Of a stretch of DNA of 42,684 nt, positions 1 through 8,338 are shown in pieces. The notes below the pieces were generated by a model, which had not been told where the DNA came from, searched no databases, and worked only from the letters and a program-made list of their open reading frames with translations. The stretch is from Caldifarciminota bacterium (GTDB lineage Bacteria; Hydrothermota; Tepidihabitantia; SM23-42), in NCBI GenBank assembly GCA_020353055.1, contig CP070686.1, positions 2,629,164 through 2,671,847 on the forward strand, in the 5' to 3' direction. Within the stretch, counting starts at the first letter, position 1, and the number at the start of each line of letters is the position of its first letter. The position numbers and the translations under genes were made by a program.

Positions 1-1328
1 CTTCATTCCTTATCTACAATGAGAAGGATTATGGGATCCCCGGACCCCTACCGCTCGTCGATAGCATTCATCCAATGCCACAATTTGGTGATAGTACTGC
101 AACATCCGTTTTTGATCGGGAACTTGACCGCTCGCTCCTGGCGAATCTTAGTGTTGACCTGCAGATTACTGATAACGTCATGTGGCACGGTAAGATTCTT
201 GCCGACCGGAAACGTACTCTCTTCAATACAACCTACGCAGGGTGGTCTGGTGACACAATCAGCGAGGAATATGATTATTTGACTCATACCTTCGGCTTTA
301 ACACCATGCTGACCGCGCGTGCTGAGAGATTTGCTTTCACGCTCGGCTTGGACGCTACTTATGACACGCTTCTCACGAATACTATTTCAACACAGAGCGG
401 AGATACAACCTGGCATGCAAGTTCAAATAACTTCGGGATCTGGACCCAATTTCAATTGTACCTGACCGATGCGATATCGTCTACACCCAGTATCCGCTAC
501 GACCGCAATTCGGCTTTCGGCGAATTCCTATCACCTACATTCGGTATCTCCTGCATGCTGAACGAACTATTCTGGCTTAAGCTCTCAGTTGGTAAAACAT
601 ACCGCGCGCCAACCTTCAATGACCTTTACTGGCCACAGTTTGGGAATTCAGATCTCAAGCCGGAGCATGGCTGGGCTTATGAAATTCGAGCCGAGAGTTC
701 ACCGCGGCCAAACCTTTTTGCGGCAGTATCTTTTTTCCTGCGCAGTGTTAGGGATCGGATCGCATGGTTGCCTCAGGAAAACAACCTGTGGCAGCCACAA
801 AACGTCAATCTTCTTACGATCAGGGGAGTCGATCTCGAGTTGAAGCATCACATAGCAGATTTTGTCGAACACACCTTTGAATTCACTTTTTTGCACGCGC
901 GACAGAAGAACGATGAAATCGTGTATGACTTTTATGACTGGATAGCAGACACTTCTCTTACGGTTTCTGAAGAAGTAGAACGGCCAGCCGCCTTCACGCC
1001 GGATCTCACCATTTCATCCGTCTTCAATTTTAGATTACCCTTGGATTTTGGATTCAATATTTCCGGACAGTATGCTTCAAGGCGTGTCAATTATTACGCA
1101 AACTATGATGCTTACCCGGTTGTGACCATGGATACTAAGACTCTGGAAGATTATTTGGTAATCAACGCCGCTTTTAAAAAGATACTATTCAATAAGACAA
1201 CACTATCTGCCGGCATAAAGAACTTATTCGATGTCGACTATGCACTGCAGTTCGGCAACACAATAGAAGACCATGATTATCCCATGCCGGGTAGGGTGTA
1301 CTTCTTGCAATTTTATGTGAAATATTGA
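1..1328 (+). CDS. TonB-dependent outer-membrane receptor (BtuB-like), C-terminal part
   Basis: The reading frame is open to the left edge (codons in phase with position 3), so this is the 3' part of a longer gene; the signal peptide, TonB box, plug and first barrel strands lie outside. The visible 440 or so residues alternate short polar and aromatic strands, as in a 22-strand barrel. Characteristic blocks are RAPTFNDLYWP followed by GNSDLKPEHG, a late NLFDVDY, and PMPGRVYFLQFYVKY at the end, with an aromatic residue just before the final Lys-Tyr as expected for BAM-dependent barrels. These blocks are typical of cobalamin/siderophore receptors of the BtuB/FepA class. The substrate cannot be told from this part. 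The stop codon TGA lies inside the -35 box of the RNase P RNA promoter, so the two units are packed together. Confidence 0.9.
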   Translation, partial: SFLIYNEKDYGIPGPLPLVDSIHPMPQFGDSTATSVFDRELDRSLLANLSVDLQITDNVMWHGKILADRKRTLFNTTYAGWSGDTISEEYDYLTHTFGFNTMLTARAERFAFTLGLDATYDTLLTNTISTQSGDTTWHASSNNFGIWTQFQLYLTDAISSTPSIRYDRNSAFGEFLSPTFGISCMLNELFWLKLSVGKTYRAPTFNDLYWPQFGNSDLKPEHGWAYEIRAESSPRPNLFAAVSFFLRSVRDRIAWLPQENNLWQPQNVNLLTIRGVDLELKHHIADFVEHTFEFTFLHARQKNDEIVYDFYDWIADTSLTVSEEVERPAAFTPDLTISSVFNFRLPLDFGFNISGQYASRRVNYYANYDAYPVVTMDTKTLEDYLVINAAFKKILFNKTTLSAGIKNLFDVDYALQFGNTIEDHDYPMPGRVYFLQFYVKY

Positions 1329-1353
1329 CATAAATATTCGGCTCGATTATAAT
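1325..1353 (+). promoter_or_regulatory. Sigma-70-type promoter of rnpB
   Basis: TTGACA at 1325-1330, 17 bp spacer, TATAAT at 1348-1353: a full consensus match. The expected start point (about 1360) matches the 5' strand of the RNase P RNA closing helix. The -35 box overlaps the stop codon of the TonB receptor gene. Confidence 0.9.
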
Positions 1354-1356
1354 TCT

Positions 1357-1730
1357 ATGTGGGGTAATCGGATAGCCGCTCCATGCGAGAGGAAAGTCCG
1401 GGCTTCACAGGGCAGGATGCTTCCTAACTGGAAGCCCCGCACCAATGGTGCGGGAGGAAAGTGCCACAGAAAATATACCGCCTTGTGCCTATGGTGCCGG
1501 GTAAGGGTGAAATGGCGAGGTAAGAGCTCACCGCCCTGGTGGTGACACCAGGGGCACGGCAAACCCCATCCGAAGCAAAACCAAGCAGTTCCAGTCGAGG
1601 TGGCCCGCCTTTTTCTGCCGTCTATGACGGCCGGGACTGGAATGGGTAGGTTGCGCAGAGCCCAGCAGCGATGTTGGGACAAGAGAAATGGCTATCTATT
1701 ACAGAACCCGGCTTATAGATTACCCCACAT
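1357..1730 (+). ncRNA. rnpB: RNase P RNA (bacterial, A-type-like)
   Basis: This is the catalytic RNA that trims tRNA 5' leaders. The ends pair: ATGTGGGGTAAT at 1357-1368 is complementary to ATTACCCCACAT at 1719-1730 (helix P1). The conserved core is present: GAGGAAAGTCCGGGC near 1389-1403 (P4 5' strand region), the GGAGGAAAGTGCCACAGAAA block near 1451-1470, and the 3' ACAGAACCCGGCTTAT block near 1701-1716 (P4 3' strand). Length of about 374 nt is normal for type A. No protein is encoded here; the open frames across it are fortuitous. No hairpin/U-tract terminator is visible at the 3' end and the recJ promoter begins 10 nt later, so 3' processing by nucleases is likely. The ends are set by pairing and may be off by a few bases. 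Confidence 0.95.
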
Positions 1731-1739
1731 CTGAAGCAG

Positions 1740-1768
1740 TTGACAACCACGAATCAGATAGGTATCAT
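1740..1768 (+). promoter_or_regulatory. Sigma-70-type promoter of recJ
   Basis: TTGACA at 1740-1745, 17 bp spacer, TATCAT at 1763-1768. It starts 10 nt after the 3' end of the RNase P RNA. The predicted start near 1775 leaves a leader of about 50 nt to the ATG at 1824, and that leader contains a 7-bp hairpin. Confidence 0.75.
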
Positions 1769-1774
1769 ATGCAG

Positions 1775-1797
1775 GGTTCTGTGAATCTTGCAGAACC
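1775..1797 (+). repeat. Perfect hairpin in the recJ leader
   Basis: GGTTCTG (1775-1781) pairs exactly with CAGAACC (1791-1797) around a 9-nt loop. It begins at the predicted transcription start, so it would form the 5' end of the recJ mRNA. It has no U tract, so it is not a classical terminator; a stability or regulatory role is a guess. Confidence 0.5.
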
Positions 1798-1823
1798 GCA
1801 TTTTCATTTCACTGCATGAATTC

Positions 1824-3515
1824 ATGACCAAATGGCAACCTAAGAATAATAGTGACGAGGCAACTGCCCTGGAGATCCGGGGTAAGAGAGTGCCACGCGC
1901 AATCGTGCAGATCCTCCAGAACCGCGGCTACCGCACGCCCCAATCAATAGAAAAATTCTTCGCGCCTTCTCTTTCCGACCTCAACGATCCTTTTCTGATC
2001 CATGACATGGAAAAAGCGGTCACTCGGATCATCCGCGCCATTGAGAAAAACGAGAAAATTCTGGTCCACGGAGATTATGACACCGATGGAATAACCGGAA
2101 CCGCACTCTTGGTCAGAAATCTATCAACGTTGGGTTTACGCGTACAGCATTATATTCCCCATCGCCTCGAGGAGGGCTATGGCTTGTCTTCGAGCGGTGT
2201 CAACCATGCAGTAGAAGAAAAGTGCACCCTGATCATCACGGTCGATTGTGGCAGCAGCGCGCTCAGTGAAATAGCATATGCAAATGAGCATAACATCGAT
2301 GTTATCGTCTGTGATCACCATGAACCGAAGAAAAGTCTACCTGACGCTCTGGCTCTTCTAAATCCTAAACTACCGTCCAGTAATTATCCCTTTAAGGAAC
2401 TGGCCGGCGTCGGCGTCGCCTTCAAACTGCTGACCGCGCTGCATCAAAAGTTGAGTAAATCGCCGGAAGAACTGCAGCACGACCTTGATTTAGTGGCGCT
2501 CGGTACCGTGGTGGACGTTGTCCCTTTAATTGACGAAAACCGGATACTCGTGAAATACGGTATGAAGAGAATCCTCCAGAGCCGCAAAAAGGGTATCCAG
2601 GCTTTACTTAAAGAAACCGGCATACGCAAAGAACTGACCTCATACCATCTGGGCTTCATAATCGGCCCACGCATAAACGCATGCGGCCGATTGCACGACG
2701 CAAAAATCGCTCTCGAACTTCTTCTCACCGATAACATTTCTCATGCGCTGAAGTTAGCGCACAGTCTCTCCCTTGACAACGAGCAACGAAAAAAAGTACA
2801 GGACCAAACCTACGCTGACGCCGTTTCGATCATGAAAAAAACGCACCGTGAAAAAGACCGTATCATAATACTGGCTGACGAAGGATGGCATGAAGGCGTG
2901 CTCGGTATCGTTGCCTCAAGAATCGCTTCTGAATACTTCCGTCCGACCATCATACTGACATTCAAAGAAAATACTGCAAAAGGGTCAGCACGTTCCATCC
3001 CATCCTTCGACATCACCGCTGCTATCGGAGCCTACTCTGACTTGCTTGTAAAGTACGGTGGCCATGCTCAAGCGGCAGGGCTGGAGTTGACGAGGGATAA
3101 TCTCGAGAGCTTCAGGAATTCTATTAATGAACACGCCCGAAGTTTCGACAGCGCGGTTTTCGAGAAACAGAGTTATTATGACACAAAACTCGGTCTGGAC
3201 GAAATAACCCCTGACCTGGTACACTTCCTTAAGTATTTTGAACCCACTGGTCTGGCAAATCCGCAACCGGTTTTTCTTGGTGAAGATCTGGAGGTCGTCG
3301 GCATACCCAGAGTAATAGGCACGAACCACTTGAAGATCGCTCTGCGTCAAGGAGGTAAGGCGTTCCCTGCGATCGCTTTTGAACGCGCCGACGAAATTCT
3401 CGGTATCGAGATCGGCAAGACAAGGGTAAATTGCCTTTACTCCCTTGCCGAGGATTCTTACCTTGGCAAGAAAAAAACCAGTCTCAAGATAAAGGACTTA
3501 AAAAAGGTAACCTGA
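1824..3515 (+). CDS. recJ: Single-stranded-DNA-specific exonuclease RecJ
   Basis: A 563-residue 5'-3' ssDNA exonuclease of the DHH family, used in recombination and mismatch/base repair. The DHH domain shows motif I VHGDYDTDGITG near residue 80 and the DHH motif in VIVCDHHEP near residue 160. The DHHA1 part ends with GGHAQAAGLEL near residue 420, and an OB-like C-terminal domain follows. Length matches the family (about 560-580). The frame extends upstream to a TTG at 1788, but that codon lies in the loop of a leader hairpin. The ATG at 1824, giving MTKWQPKNNS, fits RecJ N-termini better; no clear Shine-Dalgarno precedes it. The stop overlaps the next ATG (TGATG), so the downstream laccase-domain gene is translationally coupled. 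Confidence 0.93.
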   Translation: MTKWQPKNNSDEATALEIRGKRVPRAIVQILQNRGYRTPQSIEKFFAPSLSDLNDPFLIHDMEKAVTRIIRAIEKNEKILVHGDYDTDGITGTALLVRNLSTLGLRVQHYIPHRLEEGYGLSSSGVNHAVEEKCTLIITVDCGSSALSEIAYANEHNIDVIVCDHHEPKKSLPDALALLNPKLPSSNYPFKELAGVGVAFKLLTALHQKLSKSPEELQHDLDLVALGTVVDVVPLIDENRILVKYGMKRILQSRKKGIQALLKETGIRKELTSYHLGFIIGPRINACGRLHDAKIALELLLTDNISHALKLAHSLSLDNEQRKKVQDQTYADAVSIMKKTHREKDRIIILADEGWHEGVLGIVASRIASEYFRPTIILTFKENTAKGSARSIPSFDITAAIGAYSDLLVKYGGHAQAAGLELTRDNLESFRNSINEHARSFDSAVFEKQSYYDTKLGLDEITPDLVHFLKYFEPTGLANPQPVFLGEDLEVVGIPRVIGTNHLKIALRQGGKAFPAIAFERADEILGIEIGKTRVNCLYSLAEDSYLGKKKTSLKIKDLKKVT

Positions 3516-4138
3516 TGAAGTGGCGCCTGACTTCCCAAGGGGAGATCCACTATTTTCAATTCACCTGGCATCGAGACTCGGCAATATACTCGCTAAAGAA
3601 AGGTCAGGATGCAATAATTCAGAACCTTGACCCCGTTTTTCTAAAACAAATCCATAGCAATGTCATCGTGGACATCGATTCGAAACAGGAACGAACCGGT
3701 GATGGTCTGATAAGTGCGGGAAGACACAATATCGGCGTAAAGATCGCCGATTGTCTGCCTGTTTATCTCTTCACGCCGGAGAAAATATGTATCATCCACT
3801 GTGGATGGCGAGGTGTCATTGAAGGCATCGCCAAACAAGCCCGAGAAATGCTAAAGGAGTTCCAATACGTGCTGGGTGCATCAATCGGGCCTTGCTGCTA
3901 TGAGGTCCAGCATGATGTTGCCGACCGTTTCATCCAAAGTCATCCGAATGCGCTGCAACAACGTGAGAGCCGCTACTACCTCGACTTGAAGACGGCGGTC
4001 ATCGATGATTTGGGGCGCAGAGCTCTGCTGGGGTCACTTAATTACTGCACAAGATGCCACCCCGAATATTTTTATTCACACCGGCGTGGCGATAGCGGAA
4101 GGAATTATGCAATTGCCACACGCAGGTTAACCGATTGA
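3515..4138 (+). CDS. YfiH/PgeF-type laccase-domain protein (peptidoglycan editing factor family)
   Basis: A 207-residue member of the multicopper polyphenol oxidase (laccase) domain family, DUF152/YfiH. Landmarks are KQIHSNVIVD near residue 44, DCLPVYLF near 84, HCGWRGVIEGIA near 97 and GPCCYEV near 127. The C-terminal CTRCHPEYFYSHRRGDSGRN is also typical; the Cys/His residues are the expected metal ligands. In E. coli the homologue PgeF removes mis-incorporated L-Ser from peptidoglycan precursors, and other members act as purine nucleoside phosphorylases or adenosine deaminases. The exact activity here is therefore open. The ATG at 3515 overlaps the recJ stop and is preceded by AAAAAGG; longer upstream frames lie wholly inside recJ and have no family similarity. 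Confidence 0.88.
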   Translation: MKWRLTSQGEIHYFQFTWHRDSAIYSLKKGQDAIIQNLDPVFLKQIHSNVIVDIDSKQERTGDGLISAGRHNIGVKIADCLPVYLFTPEKICIIHCGWRGVIEGIAKQAREMLKEFQYVLGASIGPCCYEVQHDVADRFIQSHPNALQQRESRYYLDLKTAVIDDLGRRALLGSLNYCTRCHPEYFYSHRRGDSGRNYAIATRRLTD

Positions 4139-4163
4139 CTCTACTACGTTTTCGGATTAGAAT
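4135..4163 (+). promoter_or_regulatory. Promoter giving a predicted leaderless mRNA (C11 peptidase)
   Basis: TTGACT at 4135-4140, 17 bp spacer, TAGAAT at 4158-4163. Only 6 nt separate the -10 box from the ATG at 4170, so transcription should begin at or next to the A of ATG. No Shine-Dalgarno sequence could be present in such an mRNA. Confidence 0.8.
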
Positions 4164-4169
4164 GACACT

Positions 4170-6236
4170 ATGAAGAGTTTCTGTTTTCTGATGCTGCTTC
4201 CTTTGTTTCTGATCGCTCGGGACTGGACGATGCTCGTATACGTCGCAGCGGACAACGACCTCGCTCAGTGGGCAGATTCTGATCTCGTCGAAATGGAACT
4301 CGTCGGTTCCAACCAGAACCTATCGGTTGTTGTTCAAATCGACAAACCTTACGTTGGTGCGAAGCGGTTGCTCGTCGAGCAGGGGTCATCTTTTGTCATA
4401 CAGGAACTCGGTATAATCGACATGTGTGCGTGGGAAACCTTGAATGACTTCCTCAGCTGGGGCATTACCAGTTTCCCCGCCGATAAATATCTGGTAATAC
4501 TCTGGGATCACGGGTCGGGATGGACCGCAGCGCCCAATCGATCTTTCGGCGCGGATTGGTCCAGCGGTAATGTGCTGAGCATAGCGAACGGCGATTTCGA
4601 AAAAGCGCTGAGCAATGCACATCAATATACCGGAGAGAGTATCGATCTCTTTGCGTTCGACGCATGTTTAATGCAGCAAATCGAAGTCGCCTTTGAACTC
4701 AAAGAATTCGCTCATATATTTCTAGCCCCGCAATCCATAATGCCGCTTCCTGGTTTCAGGTACGACGAAATAATCCAGGTTCTTCATGCGGACCCCGGCA
4801 TAAATGCCACCGACCTCTCCAGTAGCATCGCGCAAAGCACTGTGAACAATTACAAAAACATCCAGCCAATCGCCATTTCGTCGCTGAACTTGCTGAGACT
4901 GAACGAATTACAGAGTGACTTCGTCCGTCTCGCAGAAATATTGATGCTGGGATTGCCCACTGACGCATTGCGTGCGGCAAGGCAAAATGTTCAAACGATC
5001 CCGGCGATCGGATGCACCCCTGACACCAGTGACGATTTCATCGACCTGGGTGATTTCTTTTACAGCCTGGATGACTTCTACACTTATGATGAAGTGGATC
5101 GGCTCATCGATTCCTATGACCGTGCAATAACCTACAAAAGCCATTGGGGAGAATCCTTTGACCGTACTACCGGATCAACTGTTTGGTTCCCCGACATTTA
5201 CCGGCAATTCAAGCACCAGTTCGATGATTACGAAAACCTTAAGTGGACACGCTCGCATTGGTTGAGATTCCTTAACTGGTATTATGAAAGTGACGATATC
5301 CGACCAACGACCGTGTCGTTGCAGGCAACCACACCTGGCAATGACAATGACTTCAACCTTCGCTGGACAGATTCATATGATCTGTCACCGGTGAAATACG
5401 ACGTCATCGAGATGTCTGACATTATAACTGTTTTTAGTGACCCCTGCGAGGATTCCAGCCTTTGGAACTTTTCCGGCTTCGCTCTTACCTCATCGAATTA
5501 TCACACGGGTAATCATTCCTTCTTCTCCGGCAATGCCGGGAATCTGGACAACTACATCGAAACCAAGAATAACATATCCACTGAGTATCTCGGGATGATG
5601 CGGGTCTTCCTGCACCACAATACCGAGGATATGACTGATTCTTTGATCATACAGTACGGGCCCTTCCAGGATATACACTACGGATATTCGAACGGCTGGA
5701 TTGAAAGAAGTATGGTACTGCCGGCTGGGGATTATCCGATTCGTATCTCTTACCGGACTAACAGCACCAATAATCTAGGAGGCTGTTACATCGATGACAT
5801 TCAACTCTACGCACTATCGGATGCTCGTGTTGTCGGCAGGGATCTAAGGGAAACTCACCTCAACCTGTTCAACGTTACGCGAGGCGAACGTCTTTACATG
5901 GCATATGCAATGGACTCATATGGCAATTCCAGCAATTTGAGCAACACACTTGATGTTGAGATCGAGCAATATGCTGTCCCTTACTCGATCCCAAATCCCT
6001 TCCAGACATCTTGCTACATCGCTCTCGATTACCCCGACACCCTCAATCCAACGGTTGAGATATTCTCTCTGCGGGGTGTACGGGTCAAGGAATTCAATTC
6101 AGCTCTCATCGTCGACAAAAAGATATACTGGGATGGTAAAGATAAAGACAACCGTGACGTCGCGGCTGGGATATACTTTGTATCGGTAAAAGGGGCGGGG
6201 TTTACGAAGCTCGGGAAAATCGCAAGGCAGAGATGA
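4170..6236 (+). CDS. Secreted clostripain-family (C11) cysteine peptidase with C-terminal FlgD-like tail
   Basis: 688 residues. An N-terminal signal peptide (hydrophobic residues 4-16) is followed at once by WTMLVYVAADNDL, the first strand of the C11 fold. The catalytic His is H114 in LVILWDHGSGW and the catalytic Cys is C166 in FAFDACLM, as in clostripain and gingipain-like peptidases. Residues 400-560 look like beta-sandwich material. The last 80 residues (IPNPFQTSCYIALDYP, then YWDGKDKDNRDVAAGIYFV) form a FlgD-like Ig/T9SS-type C-terminal domain, common on exported proteins of FCB-group bacteria. The likely role is extracellular peptide breakdown. The promoter predicts a leaderless message, which fixes the start. 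The stop overlaps the ATG of the downstream asparaginase-like gene (ATGA), suggesting linked peptide and amino-acid use. Confidence 0.9.
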   Translation: MKSFCFLMLLPLFLIARDWTMLVYVAADNDLAQWADSDLVEMELVGSNQNLSVVVQIDKPYVGAKRLLVEQGSSFVIQELGIIDMCAWETLNDFLSWGITSFPADKYLVILWDHGSGWTAAPNRSFGADWSSGNVLSIANGDFEKALSNAHQYTGESIDLFAFDACLMQQIEVAFELKEFAHIFLAPQSIMPLPGFRYDEIIQVLHADPGINATDLSSSIAQSTVNNYKNIQPIAISSLNLLRLNELQSDFVRLAEILMLGLPTDALRAARQNVQTIPAIGCTPDTSDDFIDLGDFFYSLDDFYTYDEVDRLIDSYDRAITYKSHWGESFDRTTGSTVWFPDIYRQFKHQFDDYENLKWTRSHWLRFLNWYYESDDIRPTTVSLQATTPGNDNDFNLRWTDSYDLSPVKYDVIEMSDIITVFSDPCEDSSLWNFSGFALTSSNYHTGNHSFFSGNAGNLDNYIETKNNISTEYLGMMRVFLHHNTEDMTDSLIIQYGPFQDIHYGYSNGWIERSMVLPAGDYPIRISYRTNSTNNLGGCYIDDIQLYALSDARVVGRDLRETHLNLFNVTRGERLYMAYAMDSYGNSSNLSNTLDVEIEQYAVPYSIPNPFQTSCYIALDYPDTLNPTVEIFSLRGVRVKEFNSALIVDKKIYWDGKDKDNRDVAAGIYFVSVKGAGFTKLGKIARQR

Positions 6237-7120
6237 AAGGAAATATCGCTCTCATCGCCCATGGCGGAGCCGGCGGCATTAATTATGCACACCGACGCTC
6301 AAAAGGTCTAAGAAAGGCCGTAGAAGAGGGTTACGAGATCCTCCGTCAAGGGGGGTCGAGTCTCGATGCCGTCGAAGAATCAGCCGTCATCCTCGAGGAC
6401 ACACCGGTTTTCAATGCCGGCACCGGTTCCTATCTGAATTTATCGGGAGAGGTTGAGATGGACGCTTCCATCATGACCAGCGAAATGAGTTTCGGCGCAG
6501 TTGGTGTAATAAGAGACATAAAGAATCCGATACGCGTAGCGCGTATGGTCATGGAAAAAACCGATCATCTTCTGTTATGCGGCGATAATGCAATAAAATT
6601 CGCGCGCTATATGGGCGCGCCGTACCATAATCCAAAAACCAGAGAAAAAGAATTCATCTGGCGAAGAAGAAAGCGCAGAATGGAGAGTAGGTATTTCAAA
6701 AGAATCGGTGCCTTCGCTGATCATTTCGGAACGATCGGCGTAGTTGCGATTGACATGAATGGATTGATTTCCGTCGCTACGTCAAGCGGCGGTATCAACC
6801 TACGGCTGCCCGGGCGCGTCGGGGACACTCCGATCATCGGCGCGGGGACCTATGCCGACCGCAACGGCGGAGTAAGTACGACCGGGCATGGAGAAGAAAT
6901 CATGCGACAACTTCTAGCCTTTCGTGTCGTAACATTGATGTCAAAAATGCCGGCGAGCAAGGCGGGCAGGAAGACACTGGCACAAGCAACAAAGGCAGGA
7001 TGCCAGTGCGGTATGATCGGTATCGACAGAAAGTCGAGGATACTCTGTCTCAATAACACAAAAGCGATGTCCTGGTGCTATGTCAAGGGCGGTAGAATGC
7101 GCACTTTCCCGGCTGAGTAA
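6233..7120 (+). CDS. Isoaspartyl peptidase / plant-type L-asparaginase (Ntn hydrolase)
   Basis: A 295-residue N-terminal-nucleophile hydrolase precursor. It begins with IALIAHGGAGG, the family start, and contains VFNAGTGSYLNLSGEVEMDAS near residue 62. The autocleavage site is G166-T167 in HFGTIGVVAID, with T167 the predicted nucleophile after self-cleavage. Substrate-loop blocks GDTPIIGAGTYA and STTGHGEEIMRQ follow. The family removes N-terminal isoaspartyl residues from peptides and hydrolyses L-asparagine. There is no signal peptide, so it is cytoplasmic. It overlaps the C11 peptidase gene by 4 nt and so shares its transcript; a pathway from extracellular peptides to aspartate is plausible. 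The next promoter starts directly at its stop codon. Confidence 0.9.
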   Translation: MKGNIALIAHGGAGGINYAHRRSKGLRKAVEEGYEILRQGGSSLDAVEESAVILEDTPVFNAGTGSYLNLSGEVEMDASIMTSEMSFGAVGVIRDIKNPIRVARMVMEKTDHLLLCGDNAIKFARYMGAPYHNPKTREKEFIWRRRKRRMESRYFKRIGAFADHFGTIGVVAIDMNGLISVATSSGGINLRLPGRVGDTPIIGAGTYADRNGGVSTTGHGEEIMRQLLAFRVVTLMSKMPASKAGRKTLAQATKAGCQCGMIGIDRKSRILCLNNTKAMSWCYVKGGRMRTFPAE

Positions 7121-7148
7121 TTGACAAACCCACAGCCCTATATATAAT
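7121..7148 (+). promoter_or_regulatory. Promoter giving a predicted leaderless mRNA (zinc-ribbon protein)
   Basis: TTGACA at 7121-7126, 16 bp spacer, TATAAT at 7143-7148; the ATG at 7154 is 5 nt further on. Both boxes match consensus perfectly. The -35 box follows the asparaginase stop codon directly. Confidence 0.85.
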
Positions 7149-7153
7149 TACCA

Positions 7154-7351
7154 ATGGCTAAAATCGATAACGTATTGTGCCCGGTGTGTCTATTTACTTC
7201 GAATTACATCAATCTGATAATCACCGACGAGGAGTTCTACATGTGCCCTAAATGCAAGGCCACATTTTCCTATGAGGAACTCATGCAACTATACACGATT
7301 GGCCAGTTCACCTACGACATCAATAAAACGAAGCAAAAACCAAGCCCTTAA
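7154..7351 (+). CDS. Small zinc-ribbon protein of unknown function
   Basis: 65 residues with two CPxC knuckles (CPVC near residue 9 and CPKC near residue 34) about 22 residues apart, the layout of a single zinc ribbon. The C-terminal part is polar and helical. I do not recognise a family. The gene stands alone between the asparaginase gene and a convergent two-gene unit, and has its own full-consensus promoter, which argues that it is real despite its size. A small nucleic-acid or protein-binding adaptor would fit, but nothing in the sequence proves it. Confidence 0.75.
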   Translation: MAKIDNVLCPVCLFTSNYINLIITDEEFYMCPKCKATFSYEELMQLYTIGQFTYDINKTKQKPSP

Positions 7352-7375
7352 CCAACAGCAGAAAAGCTATTCAGT

Positions 7376-8338
7376 TCAGAACAAATCTTCAAGTTCCTGC
7401 GCAGAAGGCAAGCGCTGGTGTTTGTAGAAGAACATTTTACTATAGTCCTCTTTGCCGTTCTCGTATTCATCCTTACAGCACCATTCAAAGGAAATCAAAC
7501 GGCTATTCGCAATGATGCTGCCAGCGATGAATTCAACGAGCAAAATCCCGACTGCAACACCGATGGCAATCGGGGCGGCTAGGGATTTAATCGATATATT
7601 GATCTTCTGCTCCTTTTTGGCAGATGGTTTTGCGTATGCTACTTCAATCTGTCCGGTCGACTGCAAATGATACAGGCACGCATATGTGTGAAATTTACCG
7701 AGTCCTGATATCTCGAGAAGATCATCGACACTGCGCCTTTCGTCGATCAACGATAACACGCGTGCCTCGTCTTCCTTTAACTGTAATTTCAATTCTGGAC
7801 GATCCACACGTCTGAAAACGATATCGCCAGACGAAATTGCCTTGGAAATTCTTGGCCACTCATCGAGACGGCGCGCCGATTCCAGAATCAAACCCTCTGT
7901 ATGCATCCTGATCTTGATAACACTCTTCGGGTAGATCAACACGCCCTCTTCAAATTTAAACTCACCCTCGTTCCAGGTGAACAATTCATCCATTACTTCC
8001 TGTATTTTGAATTTTATGGTTCGCTCAATTTCTTCGATCGTCAGATATTTATCTTCGATAATTATGTTTATGACCGGCCGCTTCGTCTCACGATGAATAT
8101 CTTCGATCATCTCAAACAGATTCTTTCCGATCATACCCGACTTGACCAAGTACATTTCCAATCTTTCAACGCGCTCCCCCACTTCGAAAAAGGCACCAGC
8201 GACATCTCCGTCTATGAAGCCAACATCGGCGATCTCCGGATACTTCTTGATCTTGAGCACGCCGGTCAGTTGCTCTCGCGAGATCAACTGCAGAACGCTC
8301 GTAATATTAAGACTCCTCAGATCACCTTCAATTGCCAC
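7376..8338 (-). CDS. DUF4388 (PATAN-like) protein with a membrane anchor
   Basis: 320 residues. Residues 1-100 match the DUF4388/PATAN style: EGDLRSLNITSVLQLISREQLTGVLKI, then a GFIDGDVAGAFF strand pair and a helical segment. A winged-helix-like stretch lies around 180-235 (EARVLSLIDERRSVDDLLEISGLG), and one hydrophobic helix near 255-275 (IAIGVAVGILLVEFIAGSII) anchors or spans the membrane, followed by a charged tail. DUF4388 proteins are linked to signalling, gliding and polarity systems in other bacteria, but the function is undefined. The start is GTG at 8338, 11 nt inside the upstream membrane TPR gene, so both are made from one transcript. It converges with the zinc-ribbon gene with 24 nt between. 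Confidence 0.8.
   Translation of the reverse strand: MAIEGDLRSLNITSVLQLISREQLTGVLKIKKYPEIADVGFIDGDVAGAFFEVGERVERLEMYLVKSGMIGKNLFEMIEDIHRETKRPVINIIIEDKYLTIEEIERTIKFKIQEVMDELFTWNEGEFKFEEGVLIYPKSVIKIRMHTEGLILESARRLDEWPRISKAISSGDIVFRRVDRPELKLQLKEDEARVLSLIDERRSVDDLLEISGLGKFHTYACLYHLQSTGQIEVAYAKPSAKKEQKINISIKSLAAPIAIGVAVGILLVEFIAGSIIANSRLISFEWCCKDEYENGKEDYSKMFFYKHQRLPSAQELEDLF

Noticed and set aside
1347-1682. Open frames on both strands over the RNase P RNA
   Set aside because: The RNA structure and conserved core explain this stretch; the frames have no protein family character.
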